Source of the DNA: Rhizobium halophilum
GTDB taxonomy: Bacteria; Pseudomonadota; Alphaproteobacteria; Rhizobiales; Rhizobiaceae
Direction: 5' to 3'
NCBI RefSeq assembly: GCF_021648825.1
Contig: NZ_JAKJHS010000007.1
Span: forward strand, 124,001-188,000
Length of the DNA: 64,000 nt
Positions 63,838-64,000 of the stretch are shown piece after piece. Numbering within the stretch: the stretch's first letter is position 1; every line of letters begins with the position of its first letter. Below the pieces are notes generated by a model. That model did not search any database, was not told where the DNA came from, and saw nothing but the letters and a program-made list of their open reading frames with translations. The position numbers were made by a program, and so were the translations under genes.

Positions 63838-64000
63838 CCTCTCCCCTTGTGGGAGAGGATAGTTCGCCCCAAGAGGCGAAGCCGATTGGCGAGGCGAACT
63901 TGGTGAGAGGGCTGTTGTTGATCTCGCCGTCCGACCCCCTCACCAACAAGATCTACGACTTAGCTGCGCTAAGATCGTGATCTTGTAACCTCTCCCACAA
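63838..64000. repeat. 198-bp repeat, copy 2 (cut by window end)
   Basis: Tandem copy in direct orientation, with three single-base differences from copy 1 before divergence at the last few bases. It continues beyond the window. Confidence 0.85.

Noticed and set aside
63640..64000. CRISPR array
   Set aside because: Units are ~198 bp, palindromic throughout and nearly identical, with no unique spacers and no cas genes.

Overview
The window is chromosomal DNA from an alphaproteobacterium, most likely a member of the Rhizobiaceae (Rhizobium/Agrobacterium/Sinorhizobium relatives). The reasons are the high GC content, the order amiC-mrcA-prfB, the alphaproteobacterial form of the ribosomal supercluster (adk after secY, no rpmJ after secY, no rpsD between rpsK and rpoA), a second short FtsZ, and candidate promoters of the GGAAC-N18-TT type used by the rhizobial general-stress sigma factor RpoE2/EcfG. 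Genus is not resolved; this is inference from protein content only.

Layout. 1-4850: cell-wall amidase (5' end outside the window), bifunctional penicillin-binding protein 1A and release factor 2, the last read through an in-frame TGA by programmed +1 frameshifting. 4872-9271: nadK, tRNA-Thr, a decayed 1.6-kb integrated element bounded by an imperfect copy of the tRNA 3' half, then cysQ and rlmB on the minus strand. 9374-16112: tRNA-Tyr, tRNA-Gly, a two-gene insert (small membrane protein and orphan modA), tuf, tRNA-Trp, secE, nusG, rplKAJL. 16364-24888: rpoB and rpoC. 25058-26540: a frameshifted di-heme cytochrome c peroxidase and a small conserved gene. 26958-46206: rpsL-rpsG-fusA-tuf, then the S10, spc and alpha operons up to rplQ; the second tuf shows no base difference from the first over the ORF. 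Several longer intergenic gaps in this block hold strong hairpins that look like terminators, attenuators or processing sites.

46360-53968: an SDR protein with a changed active site, the msrP-msrQ periplasmic methionine sulfoxide repair pair, ilvD, an LprI-like secreted protein, a Do-type periplasmic protease and rarA. 53965-62256: a cluster of small membrane or envelope proteins and stress-type proteins (DUF1883, DUF2383 ferritin-like, PRC-barrel with nonapeptide repeats, DUF1622, a broken DUF202, a FUSC-type exporter), plus ftsZ2 and an outer-membrane beta-barrel. Four candidate RpoE2/EcfG promoters fall in this part.

62257-64000 is mostly non-coding and repeat-rich: REP-like palindromes, a strikingly structured 120-nt element that could fold as a closed four-way junction, and a DUF559 nuclease-like gene bracketed by copies of a ~198-bp palindrome-rich repeat that continues past the window end.

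The strongest candidates for something undescribed are the structured element at 62732-62851, the DUF559/repeat unit at 63056-64000, the nonapeptide-repeat PRC-barrel protein, and the remnant tRNA-Thr island. Three genes carry frame disruptions (6282-6285, 25775-25778, 60857-60871); the first two lie at T4 runs, so sequencing error must be excluded.
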